From: Gemmobacter aquaticus
GTDB taxonomy: Bacteria > Pseudomonadota > Alphaproteobacteria > Rhodobacterales > Rhodobacteraceae
Direction of reading: 5' to 3'
DNA length: 64,000 nucleotides
NCBI RefSeq assembly: GCF_007859075.1
Contig: NZ_VOAK01000011.1
Coordinates: 372,001-436,000, forward strand
Both the position numbers and the translations under genes were made by a program. Positions 24,927 through 33,170 of the stretch are shown here, piece after piece. Each line of letters begins with the position of its first letter. Position 1 is the stretch's first letter. The notes under the pieces are model-generated. The model was not told where the DNA came from. It did not search any database and saw only the letters and a list, made by a program, of their open reading frames with translations.

Positions 24927-26810
24927 CTAGGCGTGTGGGCGTCGGCTCACCGCCTTGCTTGCGCGGGTCAGGCCGTGGCGGGCCATCCGGCGATGGATCG
25001 TGGTGCGGTCAACGCCAAGCGCCTCGGCCACGGCCGAGATATTCCAGCCGTGCTGGTTCAGCACATGGCGCAACATGGCCGGGGTATCGGCGCGAGGGGT
25101 GGGGCCAACGTCCCACAACTCTGGCGGAAGCTGCGCCAGACCCAGATGAACGCCCGAGGCAGGGCAGGGGGCGTAGCTTGTGGCGATGGACTGGGCCATT
25201 GCTTCCAGTTCGTGCAGGTTGCCCTGCCACGGATGGCGGGTCAGGGCAGAGGCAGCGGCGGTTTCGAAGGTGACGGGGCAGCCGAGTGCCTGACCAAAGA
25301 CCCGCCCTGCCAAGGATACCAGGTCCTGCCGCTGTGCCAACGGGGGCAGGGTCAGCCGATACCCCGAAAGGCGGTGAAACAGATCGCGCCGCAGGCTGTC
25401 GGTCTGTGCTGACCCACGACTGGTGACGATCACGCGCGCGGTCGTGGTCCTTTCGCGCAGCGCGCCAACCGGACGGAAGCGGCGCTCGGCGATCAGGCTG
25501 ACAAGCCGTGCCTGCAGGCGCGGGGGCAACTCTTCGAGATTGTCGAGCACAAGCGTTCCGCCCTCGGCCGAGGCGATGAGGCCCGCCTCATGTCCACGCG
25601 CGTCGCCGCGACCGAACAGCACCGCCGCTTCGTCTTCCCCGATTGTCTCGCAGGCAATGGTGACGAACGGCCCACGTCTGCCAGTCGCGTGGATTGCCCG
25701 CGCAAGCGTCGACTTGCCGCACCCGCTTGGGCCTTCGATCAAAAGGGGCACATCGCGAGGCGCCAGCGCTGCAGCCTGTTCCGCGATCCGGCGCATCACC
25801 GGATCATCGCCTGCAAGCTGGCGCAGTTCGGGCGACAGGGTCCGCGCGGGTTCGGCCCGTGGCGCGGGGGTGCGGCGCGGTTCGATGGCATGGGCAAAAA
25901 GACGATAGCCGTCACGGGTTTCGATCAGCCGGTCGCGTGCGGCATGCTGTCGGGTCAGCCCCTCAAGCGTGTCGATGTCCAGATCAAACACCTCTGACAC
26001 ATGGCGACCGATCAGCGTAGGGCCGTGGCGCCAGTCCTGACCCAGAACCCGCGCCATCAGTCGCGCGGCACCATTGGTCATGCCGATCACGCGGCCCCCT
26101 GCATCAAGCCGCAGTGCTGCCTGCGGGTCGACATCCAGAAAGTCGGGGCTTCCCGCCAGCCGCAGCACCCAATCGGCGCGGCTTTCGGCCATGATGTTCG
26201 CCATCTCGATCCGCCGCGCGGTCTGCCGCACGAGGTTGAGTGCGAGCAATTGGCTGGTGCGCGCCACGGGCGAGGACAGGAGCGAGATATCCAGCACTGC
26301 CGCCAGTCGTCCGGCCGTGTCATAGATCGGTGCGGCGGTGCAGGACAGTCCGCCATGCGTGACGTCGAAATGGTCGCTCTGGTGGATGATCAGCGGCTCG
26401 CCCGTCTCGATACAGGCGCCAAGGGCACAGGTGCCCGCCCGCGCCTCGGACCATTCCGCGCCGAGGTAGAGACCAGACCTGCGCAGTTCGGCCTTGTGGC
26501 TTTCCTCGCCAAGATACTCGACGGTCACGCCGCAGCCATCGGACAGAAGCAGGACATAGTTCTGGCCCGCGACAAGGCGGTAGAGGTCATCGATCCCCGA
26601 CCGTGCGATGCGGATCAGATCCTCGGACCGCTGGCGATGCTGGCGCAGGGCGGCGTCCGGCACGATATAGGCCTCGGACCGCGCCGTCGGGTCGAGCCCG
26701 TGCTTCTCAAGGCAGCGCAGCCAGCTTTCCACGACGATGGGATCACGGCTTTCGCTGCCGTGCTGTGCGACGATCTCGATCTCGCGGATGTGCTCGACAT
26801 CGGTCTGCAT
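24927..26810 (-). CDS. AcoR-like bacterial enhancer-binding protein (GAF-AAA+-Fis) lacking the GAFTGA loop
   Basis: A 627-residue transcriptional activator. The N-terminal half is a GAF-type sensor (about 75-210; 'GTCALGACIETGEPLIIHQSDHF' is typical of AcoR relatives) plus a PAS-like stretch. The AAA+ domain (about 325-540) has Walker A EGPSGCGKSTLAR, Walker B GGTLVLDNLEELP (Asn for the usual Glu) and 'DLFHRLSGYRLTLPPLAQR'. The loop after LFG, where sigma-54 activators have GAFTGA, reads RGDARGHEAGLIA and is shorter, so sigma-54 contact looks lost. The C-terminus is a Fis helix-turn-helix (NISAVAEALGVDRTTIHRRM). It is divergent from the ADH and flavin monooxygenase genes, its probable targets. 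Confidence 0.92.
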   Translation of the reverse strand: MQTDVEHIREIEIVAQHGSESRDPIVVESWLRCLEKHGLDPTARSEAYIVPDAALRQHRQRSEDLIRIARSGIDDLYRLVAGQNYVLLLSDGCGVTVEYLGEESHKAELRRSGLYLGAEWSEARAGTCALGACIETGEPLIIHQSDHFDVTHGGLSCTAAPIYDTAGRLAAVLDISLLSSPVARTSQLLALNLVRQTARRIEMANIMAESRADWVLRLAGSPDFLDVDPQAALRLDAGGRVIGMTNGAARLMARVLGQDWRHGPTLIGRHVSEVFDLDIDTLEGLTRQHAARDRLIETRDGYRLFAHAIEPRRTPAPRAEPARTLSPELRQLAGDDPVMRRIAEQAAALAPRDVPLLIEGPSGCGKSTLARAIHATGRRGPFVTIACETIGEDEAAVLFGRGDARGHEAGLIASAEGGTLVLDNLEELPPRLQARLVSLIAERRFRPVGALRERTTTARVIVTSRGSAQTDSLRRDLFHRLSGYRLTLPPLAQRQDLVSLAGRVFGQALGCPVTFETAAASALTRHPWQGNLHELEAMAQSIATSYAPCPASGVHLGLAQLPPELWDVGPTPRADTPAMLRHVLNQHGWNISAVAEALGVDRTTIHRRMARHGLTRASKAVSRRPHA

Positions 26811-26908
26811 GGGTGCCCTCCGGCCCGGCCCCTGAAGGGGCGGACCCGCGTGATCCTAGCCCACATTCCCCTGTCATAGAACCTACCCATGACGGGGGCG
26901 CAGCATCG

Positions 26909-26968
26909 TGCCGCACTGCGGCAAAGGTGTTGCGGCCCGGTGCAACAGTTGCCGCACTTGATGCAACA
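26909..26968. promoter_or_regulatory. Cluster of inverted and direct repeats, candidate activator binding sites
   Basis: The gap between the regulator and ADH genes holds TGCCGC-ACT-GCGGCA (26909-26923, perfect palindrome) and TGTTGC-N8-GCAACA (26928-26947, perfect). There is also a second TGCAACA exactly 21 bases after the first (26941 and 26962) and a second TGCCGCAC 41 bases after the first (26909 and 26950). Helical-turn spacing and the distance upstream of the ADH start fit enhancer sites for the divergent Fis-type regulator. Binding is inferred. Confidence 0.6.
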
Positions 26969-26997
26969 GGTGTTTCCGGCAAGCCATTGAAATCACG

Positions 26998-27012
26998 TGG
27001 CTCGCGTTTTGC
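26998..27012 (+). promoter_or_regulatory. Sigma-54-like -24/-12 promoter of the ADH gene
   Basis: TGGCTCGCGTTTTGC has GG and GC exactly 10 bases apart and matches the RpoN consensus TGGCACR-N4-TTGC except at one position. The predicted start near 27023 is 47 bases upstream of the ADH ATG. Its presence conflicts with the missing GAFTGA loop in the neighbouring activator. Confidence 0.5.
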
Positions 27013-27069
27013 GTTTCGTCCCTGTCGCGCAAGCGGCCACCCTGTCTCTGCATTCGAGGAGGAGACAGA

Positions 27070-28140
27070 ATGAAGGCCCTGCGTTTCCATGCCGCCAAAG
27101 ATCTGCGTATCGAGGAGATCGCGGCGATTCCCGCCCCCGGCCCCGGTCAGGTGGCGATCCGGAACCGGTTTGTCGGCATTTGCGGCACGGATCTGCACGA
27201 ATATGCCTACGGCCCGATCTTCATCCCGACGGCGCCGCATCCCTTTACCGGCGCCCATGGCCCGCAGGTTCTGGGGCACGAGTTCGGCGGCGTCGTCACC
27301 GCAGTTGGTGCCGGTGTGACCCATGTCGCCGTGGGCGACCGCGTGTCGGTCCAGCCGCTGATCATGCCACGGTCGGGTGACTACTTTGCCGATCGTGGCC
27401 TTTTTCACCTGAGCGAGAATCTGGCGCTTGCCGGACTGAGCTGGGTGTCCGGCGGCATGGCCGAGGCAGCGCTGCTCAATGACTATAACGTGGTCCGCAT
27501 CCCTGACAGGATGAGTGACGAGGAGGCAGCTCTGGTCGAGCCCACCGCCGTCGCCGTCTATGCCTGCGACCGCGGCAAGGTTACCGCCGGCCATTCGGTG
27601 TTGATCACCGGCGCGGGGCCGATCGGCATCCTGACCCTGCTGACCGCAAAGGCCTTTGGCGCGACCACCCTGTTCCTGTCCGATCTGAACGACACCCGGC
27701 TGGAGCTTGCCCGGAAGATGCTGCCCGGCGTCATCACGCTGAACCCCAAGCGCGACGACATCGGGGCCGCGGTGCGGGCCGCGACCGAGGGGGGTGTCGG
27801 CTGTGATGTGGCTCTGGAATGCGTGGGCAATGAACGCGCGCTGCAAGGCTGCCTCGATGCGGTGCGCAAGCAGGGCACCGTCGTGCAGGTCGGGCTGCAT
27901 CCTGGCAATTCGGGTCTGCACTGGCACACGGTCACCTTCAAGGACGTCGACCTGCGTGGATCGTGGGCCTATCCGACCCACCTCTGGCCGCGCGTCATCG
28001 ATCTTATCGCTTCGGGCGCGATCCCGGCGGCGCGGGTGGTGACACGCAAGATCCGTCTCGATCAAGCCGTTACCGAGGGCTTCGATGCGCTTCTCGATCC
28101 GGCGGGGACGCAGCTCAAGATCCTTATCGATCTGACCTGA
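27070..28140 (+). CDS. Zinc-dependent alcohol dehydrogenase, 2,3-butanediol dehydrogenase-like
   Basis: A 356-residue MDR-superfamily enzyme. The catalytic zinc site includes Cys in GICGTDLHEY (about 37) and GHEFGG (about 76). The Rossmann motif is ITGAGPIGILTLL near 180. The structural-zinc cysteines of classical ADHs are missing; that lobe reads QPLIMPRSGDYFADRG, a form found in a butanediol-dehydrogenase-like subgroup. It probably oxidises a secondary alcohol or acetoin/diol with NAD. The ribosome site GAGGAGG is strong. The flavin monooxygenase follows after 74 bases in the same direction, and the AcoR-like regulator is divergent, which is usual for acetoin, butanediol or acetone/propanol operons. 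Confidence 0.9.
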   Translation: MKALRFHAAKDLRIEEIAAIPAPGPGQVAIRNRFVGICGTDLHEYAYGPIFIPTAPHPFTGAHGPQVLGHEFGGVVTAVGAGVTHVAVGDRVSVQPLIMPRSGDYFADRGLFHLSENLALAGLSWVSGGMAEAALLNDYNVVRIPDRMSDEEAALVEPTAVAVYACDRGKVTAGHSVLITGAGPIGILTLLTAKAFGATTLFLSDLNDTRLELARKMLPGVITLNPKRDDIGAAVRAATEGGVGCDVALECVGNERALQGCLDAVRKQGTVVQVGLHPGNSGLHWHTVTFKDVDLRGSWAYPTHLWPRVIDLIASGAIPAARVVTRKIRLDQAVTEGFDALLDPAGTQLKILIDLT

Positions 28141-28214
28141 TCCATCACCACGGGGCGGTGGGGTTGGGAGGCCCCTCTGCCCGGACATATCCAAAGCAAA
28201 TGGGAGGAGAAACC

Positions 28215-30017
28215 ATGCTTGATACAACATCCGAAGGCGCGCTTGCGGCGCTGGTGGCTGACCTTGAACGCGCATTGGTCGCGCAGGATGCCGATGCAGT
28301 GGCAGGCCTGTTCCTTGAAACAGGCTTCTGGCGCGATCTGGCGGCCTTTACCTGGAATCTGAAGACCTGCGAGGGGCGCAGCCAGATTGCCGAAATGGCC
28401 CGCGCGCAACTGCCACGGATTGCACCCAAGGCCCTGTCGCTCGACCCGACTGAGACGGTGGCCGAGGCGGGCGGTGTGACCGAGGGCTGGCTGGTGATCG
28501 AAACCGCTGCCGGGCGCGGCCAGGGCTATATCCGCATGAAGGAGGGCAAGATCTGGACGCTGCTGACCACCTTGCACGAGTTGAAGGGGCATGAAGAGCC
28601 GCGTCGCTTTCGCAGGCCCATGGGGGCAGAGCATGGCCACGATCCAAAGCGCCAGACGTGGAAGGAAAAGCGCGAGGCAGAAGCCGCACGCCTGGGCCAT
28701 GAAGAGCAGCCCTATGTGCTGGTGATTGGCGGCGGGCAGGGCGGTATCGCCCTTGGCGCGCGGTTGCGCCAGCTGTCGGTTCCGACCATCGTGATCGACA
28801 AGCACCCGCGCCCGGGCGATCAGTGGCGCAACCGCTACAAATCGCTCTGCCTGCATGATCCGGTCTGGTACGACCACCTGCCTTACATCCCCTTCCCGGA
28901 CAACTGGCCGGTCTTCGCCCCCAAGGACAAAGTGGGCGACTGGCTGGAGATGTATACCAAGGTCATGGAGTTGAACTACTGGTCCTCGACCACCGCGAAG
29001 TCGGCCAAGTACGACGACGCCAAGGCAGAATGGACCGTCATTGTAGAACGCGACGGGCAAGAGATCACCCTGCGCCCCAAGCAGCTGGTGCTGGCAACCG
29101 GCATGTCGGGCAAAGCGAATGTGCCAAAGTTCAAGGGGCAGGATGTCTTCAAGGGCGAGCAGCAGCACTCCAGCCAGCACCCCGGCCCCGATGCCTATCG
29201 TGGCAAGAAGGTTGTGGTCATCGGTGCCAACAACTCGGCCCATGACATCTGCGCCGCCCTTTGGGAGAACGGTGCAGATGTGACGATGGTGCAGCGCTCG
29301 TCCACGCATATCGTCAAGTCCGACAGCCTGATGGAGGTCTGTCTGGGTGGGCTCTATTCAGAACAGGCGGTGGCGAACGGGATCACGCATGAAAAGGCCG
29401 ACATGATCTTCGCAAGCGTGCCCTACAAGATCATGGCCGATTTCCACGTCCCGCAATACGCCGAGATCAAAAAGCGCGACGCCGACTTCTATGCCGCGCT
29501 TGAGAAGGCGGGCTTCATGCTCGACTTCGGCGATGACGAAAGCGGGCTCTTCATGAAGTATCTGCGCCGCGGGTCGGGCTATTACATCGATGTGGGTGCC
29601 TGCGATCTGATCATCGACGGGTCGATCAAGCTGCAATCGGGCAAGGGCATCAGCCATCTGTCGGAAACGGCGGTCGTGCTGGACGACGGAACCGAACTGC
29701 CCGCCGATCTGGTGGTCTATGCCACGGGCTATGGGTCGATGAATGGCTGGGCTGCCGATCTGATCAGCCAGGAGGTTGCGGACAAGGTGGGCAAATGCTG
29801 GGGCCTCGGGTCCAATACCACCAAAGACCCCGGTCCGTGGGAGGGGGAAGAGCGCAACATGTGGAAGCCCACGATGCAGCAGGGGCTGTGGTTCCACGGT
29901 GGAAACCTGCACCAGTCGCGGCACTATTCGCGCTATCTTTCGCTGCAGCTCAAGGCCCGGTACGAGGGGATCGACACGCCCGTCTGGGGGCTTGAAGCGC
30001 CGCATCATCTGGCCTGA
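28215..30017 (+). CDS. Flavin-containing monooxygenase with N-terminal NTF2-like domain
   Basis: A 600-residue protein starting at ATG 28215, with GGGAGGAGA as ribosome site. Residues 1-125 look like an NTF2/SnoaL-like domain (DLERALVAQDADAVAGLFLE; ETAAGRGQGYIRMKEGKIW). The rest is an NAD(P)/FAD monooxygenase: FAD site VLVIGGGQGGIALGARL (about 175), motif FKGEQQHSSQH (about 315; the FMO/BVMO form is FxGxxxHxxx[Y/F/W]) and a second nucleotide site VVVIGANNSAHDIC (about 335). It probably oxygenates a small substrate with NADPH and O2, for example Baeyer-Villiger oxidation of the ketone made by the ADH. That coupling is inference from the operon. Confidence 0.9.
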   Translation: MLDTTSEGALAALVADLERALVAQDADAVAGLFLETGFWRDLAAFTWNLKTCEGRSQIAEMARAQLPRIAPKALSLDPTETVAEAGGVTEGWLVIETAAGRGQGYIRMKEGKIWTLLTTLHELKGHEEPRRFRRPMGAEHGHDPKRQTWKEKREAEAARLGHEEQPYVLVIGGGQGGIALGARLRQLSVPTIVIDKHPRPGDQWRNRYKSLCLHDPVWYDHLPYIPFPDNWPVFAPKDKVGDWLEMYTKVMELNYWSSTTAKSAKYDDAKAEWTVIVERDGQEITLRPKQLVLATGMSGKANVPKFKGQDVFKGEQQHSSQHPGPDAYRGKKVVVIGANNSAHDICAALWENGADVTMVQRSSTHIVKSDSLMEVCLGGLYSEQAVANGITHEKADMIFASVPYKIMADFHVPQYAEIKKRDADFYAALEKAGFMLDFGDDESGLFMKYLRRGSGYYIDVGACDLIIDGSIKLQSGKGISHLSETAVVLDDGTELPADLVVYATGYGSMNGWAADLISQEVADKVGKCWGLGSNTTKDPGPWEGEERNMWKPTMQQGLWFHGGNLHQSRHYSRYLSLQLKARYEGIDTPVWGLEAPHHLA

Positions 30018-30024
30018 ACCAAGT

Positions 30025-30054
30025 GGGCTGCCCTGCCTGCGTGCGGGGTGGCCC
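30025..30054. terminator. Hairpin downstream of the monooxygenase gene
   Basis: Stem GGGC/GCCC plus CCC/GGG with a small internal loop and a 12-base loop, followed by AATTT on the plus strand. It can serve the monooxygenase gene and, from the other side, the tmRNA gene. Confidence 0.45.
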
Positions 30055-30084
30055 AATTTCTCCAACCTTACGATTGGCCTGCTG

Positions 30085-30430
30085 GCAAATAGGGGGAAGG
30101 TGCAGGTTTCTGTTGCCAGGTACCTGCGAACCCCGCCTTACGCGGCTAAGCGCAAGGGCTTAAGTTTCGGTTACCCGAGCTGCTTACGCAGCCAGAGCGA
30201 CCGGAGCACGGTTGTCGTTGGCAACTGTACTTTTGGACCGATAACGGTGGTACCTCACCGAGCGAAAGCTGGCCTCTTTAGACGTTCGTCGATCCTGTTT
30301 CGGCCCCCTCCGCGCCCAACGAGCGAGTATTGGTGGAGCCGCCGGGTACCGCCCCCGGGTCCGATCCGCTTATTCCAGGTGCGTTTATCGCCATAGTCCG
30401 GGCGAACCCGAACAAGACAGATATAGGCCG
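30085..30430 (-). ncRNA. ssrA: tmRNA, circularly permuted two-piece form (alpha-tmRNA)
   Basis: Rescues stalled ribosomes and tags the nascent protein for proteolysis. On the minus strand the acceptor piece comes first (about 30430 to 30331) and ends GGCTCCACCA with a T-arm stem CCGGG/CCCGG. A 23-base spacer (30330-30308) follows, then the coding piece starting GGGGCCG at 30307. GGGGCCG pairs perfectly (7 bp, one G-U) with CGGCTCC of the acceptor piece. The tag frame at 30222-30184 reads ANDNRAPVALAA and stop TAA. Outer ends are approximate. Permutation is typical of alphaproteobacteria. The sspB adaptor gene lies 3 kb away. Confidence 0.95.
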
Positions 30431-30487
30431 GGGGGAAACGGGGCGCAAGGTGGCGCAGGCCGGTCATGAAAAACGTGCCTGCCATGC

Positions 30488-30518
30488 AAAAGGGGCCGGT
30501 CAGAAACCGGCCCCTTTT
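30488..30518 (-). terminator. Rho-independent terminator of the solute-binding protein gene
   Basis: A perfect 9-bp stem (GGGGCCGGT/ACCGGCCCC) with loop TTCTG and flanking A4/T4 runs, placed 23 bases after the stop codon at 30541. The symmetric A and T runs would allow action in both directions. Confidence 0.85.
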
Positions 30519-30540
30519 CAAACTGTGGTCTGATGACGGA

Positions 30541-31587
30541 TCAGAAGCCCGCCTTGATCGCCTCGAACTCGTCGATCATGCGGGTGCGCATTTCGGTCGG
30601 GATCGGGGTCTGCGCAAGGATCGTGGTCGAAACCGGATCCACATAATGCGCCTTCAGCGTCTCGGCCGGGATGGTCGCCATCGCGGCGTCATTCGACAGC
30701 GCATAGCCCAGTCCATCGAGCAGGGCAGGGGCCGAGGTCGGCGCCAGCAGGCTGTTGATGAAGTCATAGGCCTTTTCTTCGTTGCCGGGGCCGTCCTTGG
30801 CGTTCACAAAGCCGCAGAACCAGGTGGCGGCACCCTCAGCAGGGCTGCGCTGGAAGCCGATGGGGAAGCCCTCGTCCTGCAGAAGCGCCACGCCGTCATT
30901 CCACGACCAGGCGACCAGAACCTCACCTGTCGCCATCAGCTGCGACATCTCGGCCGGGTCCGACCAATAGGCGCGGACATTCGGGTGCACGGCGCGCAGC
31001 CAGTCGGCGGCCGCCTGGAACTGTTCATCGGTGACGTTTTCCCAGCTGGTCAGGCCCGTCGCAAGGAAGGCCAGCGACCACACGTCATCAGTGGAATCGG
31101 GCAGCGAGATGCGGCCTGCGTATTTCGGGTCCTCAAACACCTTGAGCGAGGCGACATCAGCCTCGGGCACTTCCTTGGTGTTATAGGCAATCGCGGTATA
31201 GGCGTAGTCTGTCGGAATGAACCAGACGCCTTCGCCATCCTTGAACACCTCGGAATCCAGCATCCGTGCGCCGATGTTCGCGAACTCCGGGATCTTCGAG
31301 ACATCCCATGGCTCGATCAGGCCGGCCTCGCGATAGCGGGCAACGTGGGCGGCGCAGGGGTGCACGATGTCGGCCTTGAAGCCCGACGAGAATTTCTGGA
31401 AGGCCTCATCGTCGTCGGCGAAAAACGAATAGGTCGGCTTGTCGCCGTTCTTGGCAACATAGCCATCCATGATCCCGTCAATGTCCCAGCCGGCCCAGTC
31501 GAGAACCGTCAGTTCGGAATCGGCGGCGAAGGCGGGCAGGGCGAATGCGAATGCGGCGCCGGCCAGCAAGGTCGTGCGAATGGTCAT
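30541..31587 (-). CDS. Extracellular solute-binding protein (PotD/PotF-like, family 1)
   Basis: Start at ATG 31587, with GAGGAG upstream. The frame is open for 40 more codons without a plausible start. The 348-residue product has a signal peptide (MTIRTTLLAGAAFAFALPAFA, cleaved before ADSEL), then LTVLDWAGWDIDGI, 'FIPTDYAYTAIAYNTKEV' and 'MATGEVLVAWSWNDGVALLQ', typical of polyamine-type ABC binding proteins. No ABC permease or ATPase gene is adjacent, so it is an orphan binding protein or its partners are elsewhere. It is divergent from a class V aminotransferase, which may act on the ligand. Confidence 0.9.
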   Translation of the reverse strand: MTIRTTLLAGAAFAFALPAFAADSELTVLDWAGWDIDGIMDGYVAKNGDKPTYSFFADDDEAFQKFSSGFKADIVHPCAAHVARYREAGLIEPWDVSKIPEFANIGARMLDSEVFKDGEGVWFIPTDYAYTAIAYNTKEVPEADVASLKVFEDPKYAGRISLPDSTDDVWSLAFLATGLTSWENVTDEQFQAAADWLRAVHPNVRAYWSDPAEMSQLMATGEVLVAWSWNDGVALLQDEGFPIGFQRSPAEGAATWFCGFVNAKDGPGNEEKAYDFINSLLAPTSAPALLDGLGYALSNDAAMATIPAETLKAHYVDPVSTTILAQTPIPTEMRTRMIDEFEAIKAGF

Positions 31588-31826
31588 GGAAGCTCCTCGG
31601 CTGTTGGTGCATCCGACCGATCCCCCGGTGCTGCGGATGCATGATGGGCTGACGCTAAGCGAGCGGTTTTCACCCGACAAGAAAAAATTTCGCGAGCAAA
31701 TCCCCATCGGCGGGAAAACGCAAAATTTTGATCAAAATATGATCGAAGCGTGTCGCGCTGGTCGGTCCTGAGGTTGCGGCAGGGGCCGCACTTCGACAGA
31801 ATCACCCACGACATACCGAGGATGAC

Positions 31827-33092
31827 ATGACCCAGACCAGCCAGACCCTTCGCCCGACGCTTGACCTCGACTTCGTCCGTGGCCAGTTCCCGGCCTTTTC
31901 CAGCGCGGCGCTGCAAGGCCAGATGTTCTTCGAGAATGCGGGCGGATCCTATACCTGCAAACCGGTGATCGACCGGTTGTTCCGCTTCTATCATGAACGC
32001 AAGGTTCAGCCCTATGCCCCCTATGAGGCAAGCCGCCTTGGCGGGGCCGAGATGGACGAGGCGCGCGCCCGTCTGGCAGCCCTGATGGGAGTTGAGACGG
32101 ACGAGCTGTCGTTTGGCCCGTCGACCAGCGCCAATACCTTTGTGCTGTCGAACGCGGTCCGCATGTGGCTCGAGGGCAAGAACGCGGCGATCGTCGTCAC
32201 CAATCAGGATCATGAAGCGAACAGCGGTGTCTGGCGCCGTCTGGCGGACGAGGGCATAGAGGTGCGCGAGTGGCGGATCGACCCGCAGACAGGCCATCTT
32301 GATCCTGCAGCACTTGCGCCACTGCTTGCGGACGGCAAGGTGAAGCTGGTGTGCTTCCCGCATTGCTCGAACATCGTGGCCGAGATCAACCCGGTGGCCG
32401 AGATCTGCGCCATGGCGCGGGCGGCGGGCGCGTTTACCTGTGTTGATGGTGTCAGCTATGCCCCGCACGGCTTTCCCGACATGGCGGAACTGGGGGCCGA
32501 CGTTTACCTGTTTTCGGCCTACAAGACCTACGGGCCGCATCAGGGGATCATGGTCCTCCGTCGCGGCATCGGGGCAGAGCTGCCCAATCAGGCGCATTTC
32601 TTCAACGGCGATGTCCTTTACAAGCGCTTTACGCCCGCAGGTCCCGATCATGCCCAGGTCGCGGCCTGTGCTGGCATGGCCGATTATGTCGATGCGCTCT
32701 ACGCCCACCATTTCGGTGCGGCCGCGGCCAGCCCGGTGCAACGGAATACGGCCGTGCATGGTTTGATGCGCGACCACGAGATTGCACTGACCGCGCCTCT
32801 TCTCGACTATCTGGCCGCGCGCAACGATCTTCGCCTGATCGGCCCGCGCCAAGCCGCGCGGCGGGCGCCCACGCTTGCCGTGGCGCTGGATCGCCCGGCC
32901 CTGCCGGTTGCCACCGCGCTTGCGGGTCATGGCATCATGGCGGGGGGCGGCGATTTCTACGGCGTCCGTCCGCTGGGGGCGCTTGGCGTTGACCTGGAAA
33001 AGGGCGTACTGCGGCTGAGCTTCGTGCATTATACGACGAAGGCCGAGGTCGACCACCTGATCGGCGCACTGGACCATGTTCTGAAGGCCTGA
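31827..33092 (+). CDS. Class V aminotransferase, cysteine-desulfurase-like
   Basis: A 421-residue PLP enzyme of fold type I. The PLP Lys is Lys233 in LFSAYKTYGPHQG, the pyridine-binding Asp is in CVDGVSYAPHG (Asp207), and the ring-stacking His is in TNQDHEANSGVW (His129). 'FGPSTSANTFVLSNAVRMW' is the phosphate loop. The sequence resembles the SufS/Csd-related 'cysteine desulfurase-like' group rather than IscS, and no Cys-containing active-site loop of the IscS type is clear. The substrate is uncertain. It is transcribed away from the orphan solute-binding protein. Confidence 0.87.
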   Translation: MTQTSQTLRPTLDLDFVRGQFPAFSSAALQGQMFFENAGGSYTCKPVIDRLFRFYHERKVQPYAPYEASRLGGAEMDEARARLAALMGVETDELSFGPSTSANTFVLSNAVRMWLEGKNAAIVVTNQDHEANSGVWRRLADEGIEVREWRIDPQTGHLDPAALAPLLADGKVKLVCFPHCSNIVAEINPVAEICAMARAAGAFTCVDGVSYAPHGFPDMAELGADVYLFSAYKTYGPHQGIMVLRRGIGAELPNQAHFFNGDVLYKRFTPAGPDHAQVAACAGMADYVDALYAHHFGAAAASPVQRNTAVHGLMRDHEIALTAPLLDYLAARNDLRLIGPRQAARRAPTLAVALDRPALPVATALAGHGIMAGGGDFYGVRPLGALGVDLEKGVLRLSFVHYTTKAEVDHLIGALDHVLKA

Positions 33093-33170
33093 GTCCACGC
33101 AATGGGGGAATCCCCTTTCCATCGCTTCGGGTGCGCCTTATGGTGAACCCGAGGCTGCAAGAGGTGCTTG

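Noticed and set aside
28062-29309. 415-codon open frame opposite the monooxygenase gene
   Set aside because: Fully inside a well-supported flavin enzyme gene on the other strand. Composition is typical of an antisense shadow.
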